This document shows, piece by piece, positions 17,550-28,385 of a DNA stretch of 64,000 nt; position 1 is the stretch's first letter; each line of letters opens with the position of its first letter. Below the pieces are notes generated by a model, which saw nothing but the letters and a program-made list of their open reading frames with translations, was not told the origin of the DNA and did no database searches. This stretch comes from Xenorhabdus szentirmaii DSM 16338 (lineage in GTDB: Bacteria > Pseudomonadota > Gammaproteobacteria > Enterobacterales > Enterobacteriaceae): the NCBI RefSeq assembly GCF_002632585.1, contig NZ_NIBV01000001.1:186001-250000 (forward strand), written 5' to 3'. Position numbers and translations under genes: made by a program.

Positions 17550-19478
17550 ATGAATAAGTGGCAGCATTTTGCAATGGCTGTAGGTATAGTTTCTGTTGTA
17601 GTCAGTGTGGCCGGGATAGCGCAGGCTGACTCTCTGGAAGCACAACGCCAACGGTATCAGGAAATAAAACGAGCATGGGATGCAAAAAACATGGAGCAAG
17701 TTGCACACCTGATGCCAACATTAAAAAATTATCCTTTGTATCCTTATCTTGAATACCAACAACTTGTTCATAATTTACCCAAGTCAACCCCGGAACACGT
17801 CCAGCAGTTTATTGATACCCACCCTACTTTGCCATTAATACACTCGCTGAAAGTAAGATTTACGAATGTGCTGGCAAGCAATAACGATTGGTCCGGCATT
17901 TTGGCATTGAATGCAACGCCCCCCGGTGCAGTTGCTGAGCGTTGTGACTATTACTTTGCCCAATGGACTACAGGGCACCCACAAGTCGCATGGACAGGTG
18001 CAAAAAATATTTGGCTTAATGGTAATTCATTACCCGATCGCTGTAATAAACTACTTAATGCCTGGGAGCAGGATGGGCACTTATCTGCAACTTTAATTTT
18101 GCAACGCATTGAATTGGCCATGAAAGCAAATAACACCTCACTTGTTACCTATCTTGCCAAGCGCCTGCCATCGAAAGACCAAAGTCTGGGTGCCAGTTTG
18201 ATTAAATTGCAGCAAGACTCTGCTGTTATTGAACAGTTTGCCACAACCACAACTCCCACTGATTTCACCCGCTCCGTTGTTATCACCGCTTTTTCCCGCT
18301 TTGCGCGCAATAATGCCGAGCTAGCCAGAATGAGCATTCCTTCTTTAGTGCGTGCACAGAAGTTAAATGATGCAGAGAAACAACAACTAAAAGAGATTGT
18401 GGTGTGGCAGTTAATGGGAAATATAACCCCGGAGCAAAAACAATGGCGGGATGAGGCTATCCGGAATTCACAATCCACTAAATTGCTTGAGCGACGTGTC
18501 CGATTAGCGTTGAGATACGATGATTACACTGATCTTGCCGAGTGGTTAAATCGACTGCCAAAAACAGTTTTGCAACAGGATGAGTGGCAATTCTGGGGTG
18601 CCATGATTTTACTCAATCAAGGTAAAACCACGGAAGGAAACGCTGTACTGCGTAAACTGACTGAACATCGTGGCTTTTATCCTATGGTCGCCGCCCAAAA
18701 ATTACACATGCCCTATCCTCTGATCATCAACCAATCAGAAAGGCCCGACAGCTCAATTGCACAAATGCCGGAAATTAAGCGGATACATGAATTGCTGTAT
18801 TGGAATATGGATACCCTTGCCCGTTCAGAATGGAACCGCCTGGTTTCCTCTTTACCCCCGGTGAAGCAAGCACAGTTAGCACGCTATGCTTTCGAACAGC
18901 ACTGGCCTGCATTCAGTGTTCAGGCAACAATCACAGCCAAAATGTGGGATCATCTGGAAGAGCGTTTCCCATTGGCGTGGCAAAACGAATTCGCCAGTTT
19001 CACATCGGATAAAGGTATTTCACAAAGTTATGCCATGGCAATTGCCCGGCAGGAAAGTGCATTGAATCCGCAAGCCCTTTCTCCGAAAGGTGCCAGCGGA
19101 TTAATGCAGATTATGCCCCAAACAGCGGAACATACGGCCAAAACGAAAAAAATTGACGGTTATGTCAGCCACAGCCAATTGATGAACCCCGTCATGAATA
19201 TTAAAATTGGTACTGCTTATCTGGATTCCATTTATCAACGCTTTGACAATAACCGCATTCTCGCCAGCGCAGCCTACAACGCAGGCCCTACGAATGTTAA
19301 CCGCTGGCTTGCTGATACCTCCGGGCGCATTGATGCAATTGCTTTCATTGAAAGTATTCCGTTTCCGGAAACGCGCTCCTACGTCAAAAATGTGCTGGCT
19401 TACGATGTGTTTTATCATAACTTTATGGGCACAATGACAAATATACTGACAAACGACGAATGGCAAAGACGTTATTAA
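17550..19478 (+). CDS. slt: Soluble lytic murein transglycosylase Slt70
   Basis: Periplasmic enzyme that cleaves peptidoglycan between MurNAc and GlcNAc with formation of 1,6-anhydro ends. It has a signal peptide (about 1-27, ending GIAQADS), a long superhelical U/L region of repeats, and a C-terminal lysozyme-like domain with the catalytic glutamate in AIARQES followed by SGLMQIMPQTA and AYNAGPTNVNRW. The ATG at 17550 is preferred to an in-frame GTG at 17544 because the GAGGGG site lies 9 bases away; this gives 642 residues (E. coli 645). Confidence 0.95.
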   Translation: MNKWQHFAMAVGIVSVVVSVAGIAQADSLEAQRQRYQEIKRAWDAKNMEQVAHLMPTLKNYPLYPYLEYQQLVHNLPKSTPEHVQQFIDTHPTLPLIHSLKVRFTNVLASNNDWSGILALNATPPGAVAERCDYYFAQWTTGHPQVAWTGAKNIWLNGNSLPDRCNKLLNAWEQDGHLSATLILQRIELAMKANNTSLVTYLAKRLPSKDQSLGASLIKLQQDSAVIEQFATTTTPTDFTRSVVITAFSRFARNNAELARMSIPSLVRAQKLNDAEKQQLKEIVVWQLMGNITPEQKQWRDEAIRNSQSTKLLERRVRLALRYDDYTDLAEWLNRLPKTVLQQDEWQFWGAMILLNQGKTTEGNAVLRKLTEHRGFYPMVAAQKLHMPYPLIINQSERPDSSIAQMPEIKRIHELLYWNMDTLARSEWNRLVSSLPPVKQAQLARYAFEQHWPAFSVQATITAKMWDHLEERFPLAWQNEFASFTSDKGISQSYAMAIARQESALNPQALSPKGASGLMQIMPQTAEHTAKTKKIDGYVSHSQLMNPVMNIKIGTAYLDSIYQRFDNNRILASAAYNAGPTNVNRWLADTSGRIDAIAFIESIPFPETRSYVKNVLAYDVFYHNFMGTMTNILTNDEWQRRY

Positions 19479-19504
19479 TTTCAAGGCAATATATGGTATT
19501 CTGC

Positions 19505-19524
19505 CGTACTAGTTAAATAGTATG
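19505..19524. promoter_or_regulatory. Trp operator in front of trpR
   Basis: CGTACTAGTTAAATAGTATG is a near-symmetrical match to the trp operator half-sites (GTACTAGTT / AACTAGTAC). It lies about 10 bases before the trpR start, which fits the autoregulation known in E. coli. Confidence 0.8.
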
Positions 19525-19534
19525 GCAATTTATT

Positions 19535-19855
19535 ATGACACTAAATCATTTGGTTGATCCGGCTCTTTCGCCGGAAGAGGGTGATGACTGGTTCGCTTTT
19601 GTCGAGCTGCTACAGTCTGCATTTGAACAAAATTTGCAACATTCTATTTTGCAGCTATTATTGACCCCCGATGAACGTACAGCTTTATCCACTCGAGTGC
19701 GGATTATTCAGGAACTGATGCGTGGTGAAATGAGCCAGCGTGAACTGAAAAACGAGCTAAATGTTGGTATTGCGACAATCACTCGTGGTTCTAATAGCCT
19801 GAAGGCTGCGCCATCCCATGTAAAAACATGGTTGGAAGAACAGTTATTAAAATAA
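19535..19855 (+). CDS. trpR: Trp operon repressor TrpR
   Basis: Tryptophan-activated repressor of trp, aroH and trpR itself. The 106-residue all-helical protein carries the helix-turn-helix at about 67-88 ([25 protein letters not shown]), where the invariant reading-head residues of the family are kept. E. coli TrpR is 108 residues. Position directly after slt is conserved. An operator overlaps its promoter. Confidence 0.95.
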   Translation: MTLNHLVDPALSPEEGDDWFAFVELLQSAFEQNLQHSILQLLLTPDERTALSTRVRIIQELMRGEMSQRELKNELNVGIATITRGSNSLKAAPSHVKTWLEEQLLK

Positions 19856-19885
19856 ACTGTTATGAAATGCGCTATATAGATAGAG

Positions 19886-19970
19886 ATATCCAATGAATTT
19901 CAGGTTGCGTCGAGGCAGCAAAGAAGTGAGTGCAGCCAACAAAGATGCCACATGAAAAGCAACGGGTATA
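19886..19970. repeat. Dispersed palindromic intergenic repeat, copy 2
   Basis: Starts ATATCCAATGAATTTCAGGT and ends with GTGCAGCCAAC ... ATGAAAAGCAACGGGTATA. It is a shortened, degenerate relative of the copies near 7.0, 52.0 and 54.8 kb. Confidence 0.6.
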
Positions 19971-20032
19971 GATAATTCTATGGGGTCATTTATATGACCC
20001 CAAACAGCTAGGTTGTCAGTCGGTCATTAAGG

Positions 20033-20560
20033 CTAATTATTCAATTCGTTGTAAATTTCATGATGGATAGGTACAAGAGCCAAGATCAGAGCTTGATGGT
20101 AAACGCTGGTGCGAGTCAGTATCCCATTGGTAAAAAAGCCAATTGCTCCGCCTTTTTGTTTAATATTATCAATGCCAGCGACATCTGCCATTTCATGGCC
20201 AAGCTCACGCCCTTCACGGATGCCCGCCAGAACTTTTTCAGGCAACATCAGACTGGCAGAGCGCGATTCACCCCGGATTTGCTTATGCTCAACCACCATC
20301 CAGGCAAACGTCATGTCATCTTCAATTCCAGCCTCAACGCCAACCCAAAAATCAGCTTCAGGCCTGACTTGGCGAGCCGCCATAACCCGATGACGGGCAC
20401 CGGTACGAGTTTCAGCATTGCCAATGGGTTGTTGAGGTACACGGCTATCTACATTGACGTCTTCTATGCGGTAAGTGCCAGGGCCAAAAACATCATCGAA
20501 TGCAAGGCTAATTGCTTTTATTTTCGCAGGGTTAGTTGTTGCCGCAATAACATGGTACAT
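20033..20560 (-). CDS. yjjX: Inosine/xanthosine triphosphatase YjjX
   Basis: House-cleaning NTPase that removes non-canonical purine nucleotides (ITP, XTP). The 175-residue protein begins [21 protein letters not shown], typical of the ITPase-like fold, and contains the conserved GVEAGIE and R-T-G-A-R-H-R stretches. E. coli YjjX is 170 residues. It lies divergently from gpmB with 55 bases between, as in E. coli. Confidence 0.92.
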   Translation of the reverse strand: MYHVIAATTNPAKIKAISLAFDDVFGPGTYRIEDVNVDSRVPQQPIGNAETRTGARHRVMAARQVRPEADFWVGVEAGIEDDMTFAWMVVEHKQIRGESRSASLMLPEKVLAGIREGRELGHEMADVAGIDNIKQKGGAIGFFTNGILTRTSVYHQALILALVPIHHEIYNELNN

Positions 20561-20615
20561 AATAAATAAATTATCCTTTGAACTATTTCATGATGCAGTA
20601 TAACGGAAAATAAAT

Positions 20616-21263
20616 ATGTTACAGGTCTATCTTGTTCGCCATGGCGAAACTGAATGGAACGTGGCTCGCCGCATTCAAGGGCAGTCTGACAGCCCCTTGA
20701 CGGAAACAGGCCAGCGTCAGGCTCACTTAGTCGCGCAAAGAATCAAATCAGAAAACATTACTCATGTTATCACCAGTGACCTTGGCCGAACACGCCACAC
20801 AGCAGAGATCATCGCCAACGCTTGTGGATGTGAAGTCATACTGGAACCCCGATTGCGGGAGCTACATATGGGGGTTCTCGAAAATCGTGAACTCAATTCC
20901 CTTACACGGGAAGAAGAGTCCTGGCGTAAAAGCCTTGTTGATGGTACACCAAATGGACGGATCCCAGAAGGTGAATCGATGACTGAAGTATCTATCCGGA
21001 TGAGAGCCGCGTTGGAAAACTGCCTTAATCTACCGGCGGGCAGCCGTCCGTTGCTGGTGAGTCATGGGATGGCCCTGGTGAGTCTGATCTGCACGATTCT
21101 GGGGCTTCCCGCCAATTCAGAACGCCGTCTGAGACTGAGAAATTGTTCCATATCACGTGTGGATTATCAGGACAGCCCATGGCTGGCTTCAGGCTGGATT
21201 GTTGAAACCGCGGGCGACATCACACATCTGAATATGCCCGCGTTAGATGAATTGCAGGGCTAA
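20616..21263 (+). CDS. gpmB: Phosphoglycerate-mutase-like phosphatase GpmB (YtjC)
   Basis: Histidine-phosphatase-superfamily protein of 215 residues, the same length as E. coli GpmB. The phosphohistidine motif LVRHGETEWN is at 6-15; the second histidine is in LLVSHGMALVS near 148. The family name suggests a phosphoglycerate mutase, but members usually act as phosphatases. Its stop overlaps the end of convergent rob by 4 bases. Confidence 0.93.
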   Translation: MLQVYLVRHGETEWNVARRIQGQSDSPLTETGQRQAHLVAQRIKSENITHVITSDLGRTRHTAEIIANACGCEVILEPRLRELHMGVLENRELNSLTREEESWRKSLVDGTPNGRIPEGESMTEVSIRMRAALENCLNLPAGSRPLLVSHGMALVSLICTILGLPANSERRLRLRNCSISRVDYQDSPWLASGWIVETAGDITHLNMPALDELQG

Positions 21264-22141
21264 AGTGCAATTGGGATGAGGTACTCAAATTCGACAACGT
21301 GACTTTGGGACGCATCCTCAAGCTTTTTCCACTCCAAATTGGTGAGATAGTATCGCTCGACATCATATCCCTTTCTGCGGGTGATGTTTAATTTAGGTAA
21401 GCAGGTGCCATAAATTGTAAAGAGAAACTCTTGCAATTGTTCTTTGGCACCAAAATAACTAAACGAAATATAATCTCCACCGGGCAGGACAACGGCATCG
21501 CTTCCCTTGGTATCAAAGGTCGCATACTCTGGCTCTATTGCCGTGGTATAGAACACAGTATGCTCATCTTCATGTTCCGTACTAATCGTAGTATGGTGCA
21601 ATCCGTAAAGTCTGGGTGGCAATACTTCTGCATGTTGGAGGTAATTAATCCAGAAATCGCGGCGAATGTCCCGACAGGCTGTCGACAACTCTTCCAGCGT
21701 ATAACTGCAAGTATGCTCCGTGCCGATAAGCGGTTTTTCTTCTAATTTGACATACTTGTGTTCTGGCAGGGGCTTATTATCCAATAAAATTGGAGGGCAT
21801 ATCCCCGTGGCACACCACTCTTCACTTCGGCGGTAAGATGCTGGTGTCCTGTCGAATTGTTTTTTAAAAGCTCGCGTAAAAGTTTGCTGTGAGTCAAAAC
21901 GATACTGCAAAGCAATGTCTAAAATAGAGCGACTCGTTAAACGCAGTGCAACCGCAGCTCTGGATAATCGTCTTGCGCGGATATAAGAGCCAATTGCCTG
22001 ACCAGTCACTTCTTTGAACATACGTTGTAAATGCCACTTGGAATATCCCGCTTTTGCAGCCACATTATCAAGAGATAGCGGGCGATCCAGATTATTATCC
22101 AGCCAATGCAGCAAATCACGAATGATGTTGGTTTGATCCAT
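21260..22141 (-). CDS. rob: Right-origin-binding AraC/XylS-type regulator Rob
   Basis: Rob activates the mar/sox/rob stress regulon (efflux, superoxide and solvent tolerance) and binds near oriC. The 293-residue protein (E. coli 289) has its two helix-turn-helix motifs at the N-terminus (about 25-45 and 75-100: AGYSKWHLQRMFKEVTGQAI and FDSQQTFTRAFKKQF), and a C-terminal GyrI-like effector domain from about 120. That inverted layout distinguishes Rob from most AraC proteins. Neighbours gpmB and creA match E. coli. Confidence 0.94.
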   Translation of the reverse strand: MDQTNIIRDLLHWLDNNLDRPLSLDNVAAKAGYSKWHLQRMFKEVTGQAIGSYIRARRLSRAAVALRLTSRSILDIALQYRFDSQQTFTRAFKKQFDRTPASYRRSEEWCATGICPPILLDNKPLPEHKYVKLEEKPLIGTEHTCSYTLEELSTACRDIRRDFWINYLQHAEVLPPRLYGLHHTTISTEHEDEHTVFYTTAIEPEYATFDTKGSDAVVLPGGDYISFSYFGAKEQLQEFLFTIYGTCLPKLNITRRKGYDVERYYLTNLEWKKLEDASQSHVVEFEYLIPIAL

Positions 22142-22828
22142 ACATCTCCCTAAGTCATTAAGATAAAAAGAAAATAAACATAAATATGGTGTTTTTAAAC
22201 CACCCTTTGCCTACCATTCAGACATAATGCAGATTTTACATTTTTATTTAGTCTAGGACATTATTCCTCTATTTCTTATCTTTGTAGTTATACCTTCTAC
22301 CCATATCGATCAATTAGTCAGAATCACTGCTACAATGTGACTTTATTAGATAATAACGCTGCTCGCCACCCTGATAGTCTGTTTAGATAATGATGCGTGT
22401 CAGGTTCACGTCTCAGTGCATAAACCAGCCACAAACAAATTAAACAAGATTAAGCTTGGAATAAGGTAACGGTAGATCAGGCAATATGTCAAGCATTGTC
22501 TTGGAAAAAGATTAACTAGTTGAATTTAAACAATATAATTCCAATATTGATATGCGATATGTTATTTTTCTTTCAGTCATAACAAATTGATAGAAATATA
22601 ATCGATTATGAATAATGAAATATGACCAAGAAGATAAATCATTAGTATCTATAGGAATAAATTAACAATCACAACTGACTCGTTTTAAAGGCATACTCAG
22701 CTATAATGCCATGATTTTTCATTACAAATGCATTCATGAAAGTAATGATTATAATAAAACAATAACCTGATATTATAGGTTAATGTTGGATATTTTCACT
22801 GCATTTATTCAATTAAAGTGGACTAAAT
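22142..22828. other. Gene-free region between rob and creA
   Basis: About 690 AT-rich bases between divergent rob and creA. It must hold both promoters. I see no coding frame, RNA gene or IS end that I can support. Confidence 0.45.
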
Positions 22829-23305
22829 ATGGTTACCATGAAGAAAACATTGATAGCAGCGGCTTTACTCTTTTCCCCTGCGATTCTACACGCCGAAGAG
22901 ATCGGTTCTGTCGATACAGTGTTCAAACTCTTCGGCCCTGATAACAAAATTGTGATCGAGGCTTTTGATGATCCCGATGTAAAAAATGTCACTTGTTATT
23001 TGAGCCGAGCAAAAACGGGCGGAATCAAGGGGGGATTAGGATTAGCGGAAGATACGTCTGATGCCGCCATATCCTGCCAACAAGTTGGTCCGATTGAACT
23101 AACGAATCAGATTAAAAAACAGACCAATAATAAAGGGCAAGTTGTCTTCCAGAAGCGTACATCACTGGTCTTCAAAAAACTTCAAGTCGTACGTTTCTAT
23201 GATGAAAAGCGTAATTCACTGATTTATTTAACATATTCTGACAAAGTCATTGATGGTTCGCCTAAAAATGCAATCAGTGCCGTTCCTATTATGCCTTGGC
23301 GGTAA
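22829..23305 (+). CDS. creA: CreA-family exported protein
   Basis: A 158-residue protein matching CreA (E. coli 157), a conserved periplasmic protein of unknown function. It has a signal peptide ([21 protein letters not shown], cleavage near 22) and the conserved core [19 protein letters not shown] with two later cysteines. A second in-frame ATG at 22838 could be the true start. creBCD is not present here; instead the gene is followed directly by convergent arcA. Confidence 0.92.
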   Translation: MVTMKKTLIAAALLFSPAILHAEEIGSVDTVFKLFGPDNKIVIEAFDDPDVKNVTCYLSRAKTGGIKGGLGLAEDTSDAAISCQQVGPIELTNQIKKQTNNKGQVVFQKRTSLVFKKLQVVRFYDEKRNSLIYLTYSDKVIDGSPKNAISAVPIMPWR

Positions 23306-23340
23306 TGAACCGGCCATTTCATCAATCAAGTGTGAATTAA

Positions 23341-23372
23341 AAACCCCTGATGTCATACGGCATCAGGGGTTT
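23341..23372. terminator. Bidirectional terminator between creA and arcA
   Basis: AAACCCCTGATG (23341-23352) pairs perfectly with CATCAGGGGTTT (23361-23372), with T run after and A run before. Confidence 0.92.
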
Positions 23373-23407
23373 TTAGCAAATAAACGGACGATTGCCTGTG
23401 ATATCAA

Positions 23408-24124
23408 TCAGTCTTCTAAATCACCACAAAAACGGTAACCTTCACCGTGGATAGTTGCAATAATTTCTGGCGTATCTGGTGTTGATTCAAAATGTTTACG
23501 GATACGGCGGATAGTCACATCAACAGTACGATCGTGAGGTTTCAGCTCGCGCCCGGTCATTTTTTTCAACAGTTCAGCCCGGGTCTGGATTTTTCCCGGA
23601 TTTTCACAGAAGTGAAGCATCGCACGAAATTCACTACGCGGCAGTTTATACTGATCTCCCATCGGGCTAACCAAAGAGCGGCTATTGATATCCAGCTCCC
23701 AACCATTGAATTTATAACTTTCAACCTGACGACGTTCTTCACCTGAATGGCTCAGATTCATGGTTCGCGAAAGCAAGTTCCGGGCACGGATAGTTAACTC
23801 ACGCGGGTTGAATGGCTTAGTGATATAGTCATCAGCACCGATTTCAAGACCGAGGATTTTATCCACTTCATTGTCACGGCCTGTCAGGAACATCAGTGCT
23901 ACATTTGCCTGTTCACGTAATTCACGGGCGAGAAGTAACCCGTTTTTACCTGGCAGATTGATATCCATAATCACTAAATTGATATCGTTATCTGACAGAA
24001 TATTGTGCATTTCTGAACCGTCAGTTGCTTCATAAACAACATACCCTTCAGCTTCAAAAATGCTTTTCAGGGTATTGCGTGTGACAATTTCGTCTTCAAC
24101 AATCAAAATGTGCGGGGTTTGCAT
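23408..24124 (-). CDS. arcA: Aerobic respiration response regulator ArcA
   Basis: OmpR-family response regulator of the ArcB/ArcA system that represses aerobic metabolism genes when oxygen falls. The receiver domain has the phospho-acceptor aspartate in [13 protein letters not shown] (about residue 54), the conserved FLTGRD and KPF; the C-terminal winged helix ends [12 protein letters not shown]. Length 238 equals E. coli. It ends the E. coli-like run before thrLABC. Confidence 0.96.
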   Translation of the reverse strand: MQTPHILIVEDEIVTRNTLKSIFEAEGYVVYEATDGSEMHNILSDNDINLVIMDINLPGKNGLLLARELREQANVALMFLTGRDNEVDKILGLEIGADDYITKPFNPRELTIRARNLLSRTMNLSHSGEERRQVESYKFNGWELDINSRSLVSPMGDQYKLPRSEFRAMLHFCENPGKIQTRAELLKKMTGRELKPHDRTVDVTIRRIRKHFESTPDTPEIIATIHGEGYRFCGDLED

Positions 24125-24797
24125 GGTTGCTACCTAAAATCGCTAAAAAACAGAATCTGTATGGCATAAGCTGCTAATTATTAAAAGAAAATACACTAAT
24201 CTTGTTCTGATTCACAGAAAACCAGCTTATGCCCAAAATAAATGCTTTGATATGTTTTACGCTAAAAGCCGGCTCCACTTTTTTGGAAGGTACATACTCG
24301 AAAAACCCGATGTAAACAAGGCCCTATATTAGTCTATTAACAGCAATATAACAGCTAGTAATGCATTTACCTTCTAAAAAAACTAACTTTTGTTGATACA
24401 TATCAAAATCAATTGTAGCACGTTAACATTAATTGTAATTGTAATTGTAATTGTTAATTTTAGTTTAGACCTTTTGTTATTAAATTGAATGAAATGTGTT
24501 AATGAATGTAGTGTAGTATTAAGTTATCAAAAAGCCAGACACCGCACCCAATTGTCCAAACGCGCATGTTTTTATCATAAAGACAAAATAATTACAAAAT
24601 ATGTTTTTTATGAAATTAAATGCTAATAAATAAGGCAGCCTGCCAGATAATGATTTGAACATTTTGTTATATTTTGAATAATTACAATACGCAAAATGGC
24701 GTTTTTTTTTGCTTTTTGAGTAAAAAAAATTTGACATTGCCCCCTATTTAATTTAACCAATAGGGGGTCAAGCAAACAAAAAGACAGACAGGAAATC
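24125..24797. promoter_or_regulatory. arcA-thr intergenic region
   Basis: About 670 AT-rich bases. It contains four tandem AATTGT units (24431-24454), a TTGACA at 24731-24736 that may be the thr -35 element, and a perfect 9-bp inverted repeat just after it. No gene is supported. Confidence 0.5.
24740..24767. promoter_or_regulatory. Perfect inverted repeat upstream of thrL
   Basis: CCCCCTATT (24740-24748) and AATAGGGGG (24759-24767) with a 10-base spacer, 30 bases before the thr leader start. It overlaps the region expected for the promoter -10 and start site. It may be an operator or a 5' mRNA hairpin. Confidence 0.5.
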
Positions 24798-24884
24798 ATG
24801 CGTCATATCAGCCTGGAAAAAATAGGTACAACAAAAACCACCACTACGATTACCACCGGAACCACAAGTTACGGTGCGGGCTGA
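24798..24884 (+). CDS. thrL: thr operon leader peptide
   Basis: A 28-residue leader peptide too short for normal gene calling. It holds ten threonine codons and three isoleucine codons, including a run of four consecutive Thr codons (14-17). Stalling at these codons under Thr/Ile shortage prevents the downstream terminator from forming. AGGAAATC precedes the ATG. It starts [12 protein letters not shown] and ends SYGAG. Confidence 0.93.
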   Translation: MRHISLEKIGTTKTTTTITTGTTSYGAG

Positions 24885-24907
24885 CGCGTAAAAATAAAAT
24901 AACCATG

Positions 24908-24940
24908 AGCCCGTATCCCACAAGATACGGGCTTTTTTTT
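24908..24940 (+). terminator. thr operon attenuator
   Basis: AGCCCGTATC (24908-24917) pairs perfectly with GATACGGGCT (24924-24933), followed by a run of T. It lies 24 bases after the leader stop and 28 before thrA. Confidence 0.95.
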
Positions 24941-24967
24941 GGACAAAAATCAGGAGAGGAACATTTA

Positions 24968-27451
24968 ATGAGAGTACTAAAATTTGGGGGCACTTCGGTC
25001 GCAAATGACCAACGTGTGCTAAGCGTTGCAGATATCGCCGAGAATGAGCTATCCCTAGGGCAAGTTGCCTTGGTACTCTCTGCGCCAGCAAAGATCACCA
25101 ACCATCTGGTCGCCATGATTGAAAAAACCGTTTCAGGGCAGGATGTCATTGCCAATATCAATGACGCCGCCCAAATCTTTGCTGACTTGTTACTGGGGCT
25201 GAAAGAAAAGCAAACCGGGTTCGACTATGAACGTCTGAAAGGCGTTGTTGAACGTGAGTTCGCTTACCTGAAACAGACATTACACGGCATTTCCTTGCTG
25301 AGGCAATGCCCGGACAGCATTAATGCAGCCCTGATTTGCTGTGGTGAGAAACTGTCAATTGCCATCATGGAAGCAGTATTACAAGCTCGCGGCCATAAAG
25401 TCACTGTCATTGATCCTGTCAAAAATTTATTGGCGCACGGGCATTATCTTGAATCCACTGTCGATATTCATGAATCTTCCAAGCGTATTGCTGAACTCCA
25501 TATTCCTGCTGACCATATTATTTTGATGGCCGGTTTTACCGCAGGAAATGAAAACGGTGAATTGGTGGTTCTGGGCAGAAATGGCTCTGATTATTCAGCT
25601 GCCGTATTAGCGGCGTGTTTACATGCGAACTGTTGTGAAATTTGGACTGACGTAGACGGTGTCTACACTTGTGATCCGAGAGCCGTTGCAGATGCCCGTT
25701 TGCTGAAAAGCATGTCATATCAGGAAGCGATGGAATTATCCTACTTCGGTGCGAAAGTTCTCCATCCACGCACTATCGCCCCCATCGCCCAGTTCCAGAT
25801 CCCCTGCCTGATTAAAAACACGGCGAATCCTGATGCCCCGGGCACGTTGATTGGCAATGGGCTGCACAACAACGGACAAAACGGACAAAAAAACGAAGAG
25901 ATGCCAATCAAGGGCATTACCAATCTGAACCACATGGCGATGATCAACGTTTCCGGCCCCGGAATGAAAGGCATGGTCGGGATGGCTGCCCGTGTGTTTT
26001 CCGTCATGTCCAGCAAAGGCATTTCGGTGGTCTTGATCACACAATCCTCATCTGAATACAGCATCAGTTTCTGTGTCCCGCACAAAGAGCTGGCGAAAGC
26101 GCAGAAGGCTCTGACAGAAGAGTTTTATCTCGAATTGAAAGACGGCGTGCTCGATCCCATTGATGTGATAGATAACCTTGCCATTATCTCCGTCGTTGGG
26201 GATGGCATGCGCACCCAACGTGGGATTTCAGCCCGCTTCTTCTCTGCACTGACTCGCGCCAATATCAATATCGTTGCGATTGCTCAGGGTTCTTCCGAGC
26301 GTTCCATTTCCGCCGTCATTGAAAATAGCGCAGCGACTACCGCGGTTCGCCTTTGCCACCAAATGCTGTTCAATACCGCTCAGGTTGTTGAAGTCTTCGT
26401 TGTGGGTGTAGGCGGAGTAGGAAGCGCCCTCATTGAGCAAATCCGTCGCCAGCAAGTATGGCTCAAACAAAAACACATCGAATTGCGGGTTTGTGGCATC
26501 GCCAACTCCCGTGCCCTGTTGACCGATATGCAGGGCATTAATCTGGATAACTGGCAGCAGGCGCTGTCTGAAGCGACTGAGCCATTTAGTCTGAGCCGCC
26601 TGATCCGGCTGGAAAAAGAGTACCATTTGCTGAACCCGGTCATTGTTGACTGCACTTCTAATCAGTCAATTGCAGAGCAATACGCCAGCTTCCTCAGTGA
26701 CGGTTTCAACATTGTGACACCAAATAAAAAAGCCAACACTTTATCAATGGGCTATTACCGCCAGATCCGTCAGGCGGCCGAAAAGTCCAAGCGCAAGTTC
26801 TTGTATGACACAAACGTCGGTGCAGGATTGCCTGTTATTGAAAACTTACAAAACCTGCTTAATGCCGGGGATGAATTAGTACAATTCAGCGGCATTTTGT
26901 CGGGTTCTCTCTCCTATATCTTCGGTATGCTGGATGAAGGCATGACGCTTTCACAAGCCACCTTGCTGGCAAAAGAGAAAGGCTTTACAGAACCTGATCC
27001 ACGCGATGACCTCTCTGGCATGGATGTTGCGCGCAAACTGCTGATTCTGGCCCGTGAGGCGGGTTATGAATTGGAGCTGGAAGATATACAGGTTGAACCC
27101 GTACTGCCAGCTTCCTTTGATGCCAATGGTGATGTCGATACTTTCCTGCAACGTTTACCACAACTGGATCAGGAATTCAGCCAACGTGCTGTGGATGCCG
27201 CAGAACAAGGAAAAGTTTTGCGTTATGTTGGTTTAATTGATCAAGGCCGTTGTACAGTAAAAATGGTCGCTGTAGATGGTAATGATCCACTCTATAAAGT
27301 CAAAAATGGCGAAAATGCGCTGGCGTTCTATACCCGTTACTATCAGCCTATCCCGCTGGTACTGCGTGGTTATGGTGCCGGAAATGATGTTACGGCAGCA
27401 GGTGTTTTTGCTGATATCTTACGTACTCTGTCATGGAAATTGGGGGTTTAA
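24968..27451 (+). CDS. thrA: Bifunctional aspartokinase I / homoserine dehydrogenase I
   Basis: Catalyses the first and third steps from aspartate to threonine, with threonine feedback. The 827-residue protein has the kinase domain (KFGGTSVAN at 5-13), two ACT-type regulatory segments around 330-460, and the dehydrogenase domain with GVGGVG near 478 and [13 protein letters not shown]. The ATG at 24968 is chosen (family start MRVLKFGG) over an upstream frame extension that would run through the attenuator. The stop overlaps thrB by one base. E. coli ThrA is 820 residues; the extra residues lie in a Gly/Asn/Gln-rich insert near 300. Confidence 0.96.
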   Translation: MRVLKFGGTSVANDQRVLSVADIAENELSLGQVALVLSAPAKITNHLVAMIEKTVSGQDVIANINDAAQIFADLLLGLKEKQTGFDYERLKGVVEREFAYLKQTLHGISLLRQCPDSINAALICCGEKLSIAIMEAVLQARGHKVTVIDPVKNLLAHGHYLESTVDIHESSKRIAELHIPADHIILMAGFTAGNENGELVVLGRNGSDYSAAVLAACLHANCCEIWTDVDGVYTCDPRAVADARLLKSMSYQEAMELSYFGAKVLHPRTIAPIAQFQIPCLIKNTANPDAPGTLIGNGLHNNGQNGQKNEEMPIKGITNLNHMAMINVSGPGMKGMVGMAARVFSVMSSKGISVVLITQSSSEYSISFCVPHKELAKAQKALTEEFYLELKDGVLDPIDVIDNLAIISVVGDGMRTQRGISARFFSALTRANINIVAIAQGSSERSISAVIENSAATTAVRLCHQMLFNTAQVVEVFVVGVGGVGSALIEQIRRQQVWLKQKHIELRVCGIANSRALLTDMQGINLDNWQQALSEATEPFSLSRLIRLEKEYHLLNPVIVDCTSNQSIAEQYASFLSDGFNIVTPNKKANTLSMGYYRQIRQAAEKSKRKFLYDTNVGAGLPVIENLQNLLNAGDELVQFSGILSGSLSYIFGMLDEGMTLSQATLLAKEKGFTEPDPRDDLSGMDVARKLLILAREAGYELELEDIQVEPVLPASFDANGDVDTFLQRLPQLDQEFSQRAVDAAEQGKVLRYVGLIDQGRCTVKMVAVDGNDPLYKVKNGENALAFYTRYYQPIPLVLRGYGAGNDVTAAGVFADILRTLSWKLGV

Positions 27452-28383
27452 TGGTAGTCAGGGTTTATGCGCCTGCCTCTATCGGGAACGTTGGCGTCGG
27501 ATTTGATGTCCTTGGCGCAGCGGTTTCTCCCGTTGATGGCTCGTTGCTTGGAGATTGTATCTCTGTCAGTGAGGCTGAAAGTTTCAGCCTGAATAATAAA
27601 GGACGATTTGTCGGTAAATTACCCACTGATCCCAAACAAAATATTGTTTACCAGTGTTGGCAGCTTTTTTGTCAGAAACTGGGGAAAACGCTGCCCGTCG
27701 CCATGACCCTGGAAAAAAATATGCCGATTGGTTCCGGATTAGGCTCCAGCGCCTGTTCTGTGGTGGCGGGTTTGGTGGCATTGAATGAATATGCCAACCG
27801 TCCGTTTGACCGCGACCAATTGCTGGACATGATGGGCGAATTGGAAGGGCGTCTTTCCGGCGGGGTTCATTACGATAACGTCGCTCCCTGCTATTTAGGC
27901 GGATTGCAGCTGCTTTTATCTCAGGAAGCGCCTTTTTGTCAGCCAGTCCCTGCCTTTGATGACTGGTTGTGGGTCATGGCTTATCCGGGCATCAAAGTGC
28001 CGACATCAGAAGCCCGCGCGATCCTGCCAAAACACTACACCCGCCAGGATATCATCGAGCATGGCCGTCATTTTGCAGGTTTTATTCACGCCTGCCATAC
28101 CCGGCAATCAGAGCTGGCAGCCAGACTGATGCAAGATGTTGTCGCGGAACCCTACCGCACGAAACTCTTGCCCGGATTCGCCGATGCACGTGATGCGGTC
28201 AAGAAATTGGGTGCGCTGGCATGCAGTATTTCCGGCTCAGGCCCAACCCTCTTTACCATTTGTAACGAAATGGCAGTAGCAAAAGAAGTCGCCCAATGGC
28301 TGCAACAACATTACGTGCAGAATGATGAAGGCTTTGTACACATTTGCCGTCTGGATCTCGCAGGCGCACGACAGGTAAAGTAA
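27451..28383 (+). CDS. thrB: Homoserine kinase
   Basis: GHMP kinase that phosphorylates homoserine. From the ATG at 27451, in the overlapping TAATG of the thrA stop, it has 310 residues, as in E. coli. It starts [19 protein letters not shown] and contains the ATP loop [12 protein letters not shown] near 90 and the C-terminal SGSGPTLF. An ATG 18 bases earlier is inside thrA and gives a non-family extension. Translational coupling with thrA is likely. Confidence 0.96.
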   Translation: MVVRVYAPASIGNVGVGFDVLGAAVSPVDGSLLGDCISVSEAESFSLNNKGRFVGKLPTDPKQNIVYQCWQLFCQKLGKTLPVAMTLEKNMPIGSGLGSSACSVVAGLVALNEYANRPFDRDQLLDMMGELEGRLSGGVHYDNVAPCYLGGLQLLLSQEAPFCQPVPAFDDWLWVMAYPGIKVPTSEARAILPKHYTRQDIIEHGRHFAGFIHACHTRQSELAARLMQDVVAEPYRTKLLPGFADARDAVKKLGALACSISGSGPTLFTICNEMAVAKEVAQWLQQHYVQNDEGFVHICRLDLAGARQVK

Positions 28384-28385
28384 CC

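Noticed and set aside
24519-25161. Minus-strand frames across the thr leader region
   Set aside because: They run antisense through the attenuator and thrA start and lack family similarity or ribosome sites.
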